This document shows, piece by piece, positions 63,198 through 64,000 of a stretch of DNA of 64,000 nt (position 1 is the stretch's first letter; each line of letters starts with the position of its first letter). The stretch spans positions 95,490 to 159,489 of the forward strand of contig CAMDAD010000005.1 in the NCBI GenBank assembly GCA_945888515.1. Direction: 5' to 3'. The position numbers were made by a program, and so were the translations under genes. Source of the DNA: Akkermansia muciniphila. GTDB taxonomy: Bacteria > Verrucomicrobiota > Verrucomicrobiia > Verrucomicrobiales > Akkermansiaceae. The notes under the pieces were generated by a model, which was not told the DNA's origin, did no database searches, and worked only from the letters and a program-made list of their open reading frames with translations.

Positions 63198-64000
63198 TCA
63201 GACAATCATGCCAGCCCCTACGGTTTCGTTCGTGCCGGGGTCGATGAGGATGAAACTGCCCGTTTGTCGGTTACGGCTGTAGCTATCGTGAATCAGCGGC
63301 ACGGCAGTGCGCAGGGAAATGCGACCGATGTCGTTCATGGCGAAGGTTTCCAGTCCCTCGACTTTATGCAAGGTATTGATATCGACATGGTATTTCACCT
63401 CTTGCACCACGGCTTTGGTTTCGCGGGTGGTGTGGCGCAGGATGAGTTTTGCACGGTGTGGCATGGGTTTGCTGGAGAACCAGCAAATCATCGCCTCGAT
63501 GTCTTGCGTGACTTCCGGCGGGTTGTTGTCTTTGACGAGCATGTCGCCGCGCGAGATATCAATTTCATCCTCCAACGTAATGCACACAGACTGCGGAGCA
63601 TAGGCTTCGTCCTTCTCTCCATCGGGAGAATGAATGGCCTTGACCCGTGTGGAAAATCCAGATGGTAACACGGTGACACTGTCTCCAGGCTTGAATACGC
63701 CACCCGCCACCCGACCGGCGTATCCGCGGAAGTCATGCCATTCATCGCTCATCGGACGGATCACCCACTGCACAGGGAAGCGAGCATCCACGTGATTTTC
63801 CTCGCCTCCAATATACACGTGTTCCAAATGATACAGCAATGCGGGACCTTGATACCACGGCATGTGTTGCGATTTATCGACGACGTTATCGCCATTGAGC
63901 GCAGAGATCGGTATGAAGGTAATATCGACGATGTTTCCGAGGCGCGACGCCATGGCTCGGTAGTCCTCGACAATCTTGTCGTAAACTTCCTCGGAATAGT
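63198..64000 (-). CDS. cysN: Sulfate adenylyltransferase subunit CysN, C-terminal part
   Basis: About 266 residues of a larger GTPase that, with CysD, makes adenosine phosphosulfate from sulfate and ATP. The minus-strand frame is open from the right edge (YSEEVYDKIVEDYRAMASRL) through the second EF-Tu-like domain: ITFIPISALNGDNVVDKS, WYQGPALLYHLEHV, RFPVQWVIRP, FRGYAGRVAGGVFKPGD. The C-terminal part ending in TNETVGAGMIV is normal. The P-loop GTPase part lies beyond the window. Sulfate assimilation fits a sulfatase-bearing organism but is also general metabolism. Confidence 0.93.
   Translation of the reverse strand, partial: YSEEVYDKIVEDYRAMASRLGNIVDITFIPISALNGDNVVDKSQHMPWYQGPALLYHLEHVYIGGEENHVDARFPVQWVIRPMSDEWHDFRGYAGRVAGGVFKPGDSVTVLPSGFSTRVKAIHSPDGEKDEAYAPQSVCITLEDEIDISRGDMLVKDNNPPEVTQDIEAMICWFSSKPMPHRAKLILRHTTRETKAVVQEVKYHVDINTLHKVEGLETFAMNDIGRISLRTAVPLIHDSYSRNRQTGSFILIDPGTNETVGAGMIV

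Noticed and set aside
1..64000. CRISPR arrays, insertion sequences, prophage
   Set aside because: No regularly spaced repeats, transposase motifs or phage structural genes were seen anywhere in the window.

Overview
The window comes from the chromosome of a member of the Verrucomicrobia, most likely Verrucomicrobiales/Akkermansiaceae-Rubritaleaceae. Three things point there: a gene order (526-7935) matching the Amuc_1102-1101-1100-1099-1098 locus of Akkermansia muciniphila; paired DUF1592/DUF1552 secreted proteins and Cys-type sulfatases; and a TGTTC-N4-GAACA palindrome before recA, the form I recall for the verrucomicrobial LexA box. GH16, sulfatases, an esterase and a sugar lactonase suggest a polysaccharide degrader. 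I see no insertion sequence, prophage or CRISPR array.

Layout. Left edge: start of an unknown minus-strand gene (1-134). 526-7935: PilM/N-, PilO- and PilP-like inner-membrane proteins and a TPR-secretin, i.e. the alignment and outer-membrane part of a type IV pilus / type II secretion machine. 8038-15665: a 2291-residue secreted metzincin with lectin and calcium-binding repeats, then a small anchored protein. 15681-20342: a 1553-residue secreted GH16 enzyme. 20735-23722: recA with its operator, a flavoprotein and a membrane protein. 23889-29265: two GspE/PilB ATPases, GspF/PilC and a pseudopilin, the cytoplasmic and pseudopilus half of the same kind of machine. 29315-36855: housekeeping and small genes (protease, dus, amidohydrolase, aat, ispA, asd) plus a decayed hipBA-like locus with its operator still recognisable. 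37231-45254: pstSCAB followed by a CusRS-like two-component pair whose kinase carries an in-frame amber stop. 45649-51325: a cluster of esterase, putative glycoside hydrolase and two sulfatases, all with near-identical signal peptides and bracketed by two near-identical terminators. 51640-64000: murI, proS, small membrane proteins, the DUF1592-DUF1552 pair, a miniature kinase-like protein, mgtE, fabD, tRNA-Asp, a metal-type ABC permease and the C-terminal part of cysN.

Working together. The two pilus/secretion clusters supply most of one envelope machine (no prepilin peptidase or PilT is in the window). The secreted metzincin directly behind the secretin, the GH16 enzyme and the sulfatase cluster are extracellular or periplasmic degradative functions. 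The pst genes serve phosphate uptake and begin with a candidate Pho box.

The observations I would check first are the Amuc_1100-type locus, the reused signal-peptide cassette inside a terminator-bracketed cluster, the nonsense-split histidine kinase, and the orphan hipB-like regulator with a nearly leaderless promoter inside a long inverted repeat.
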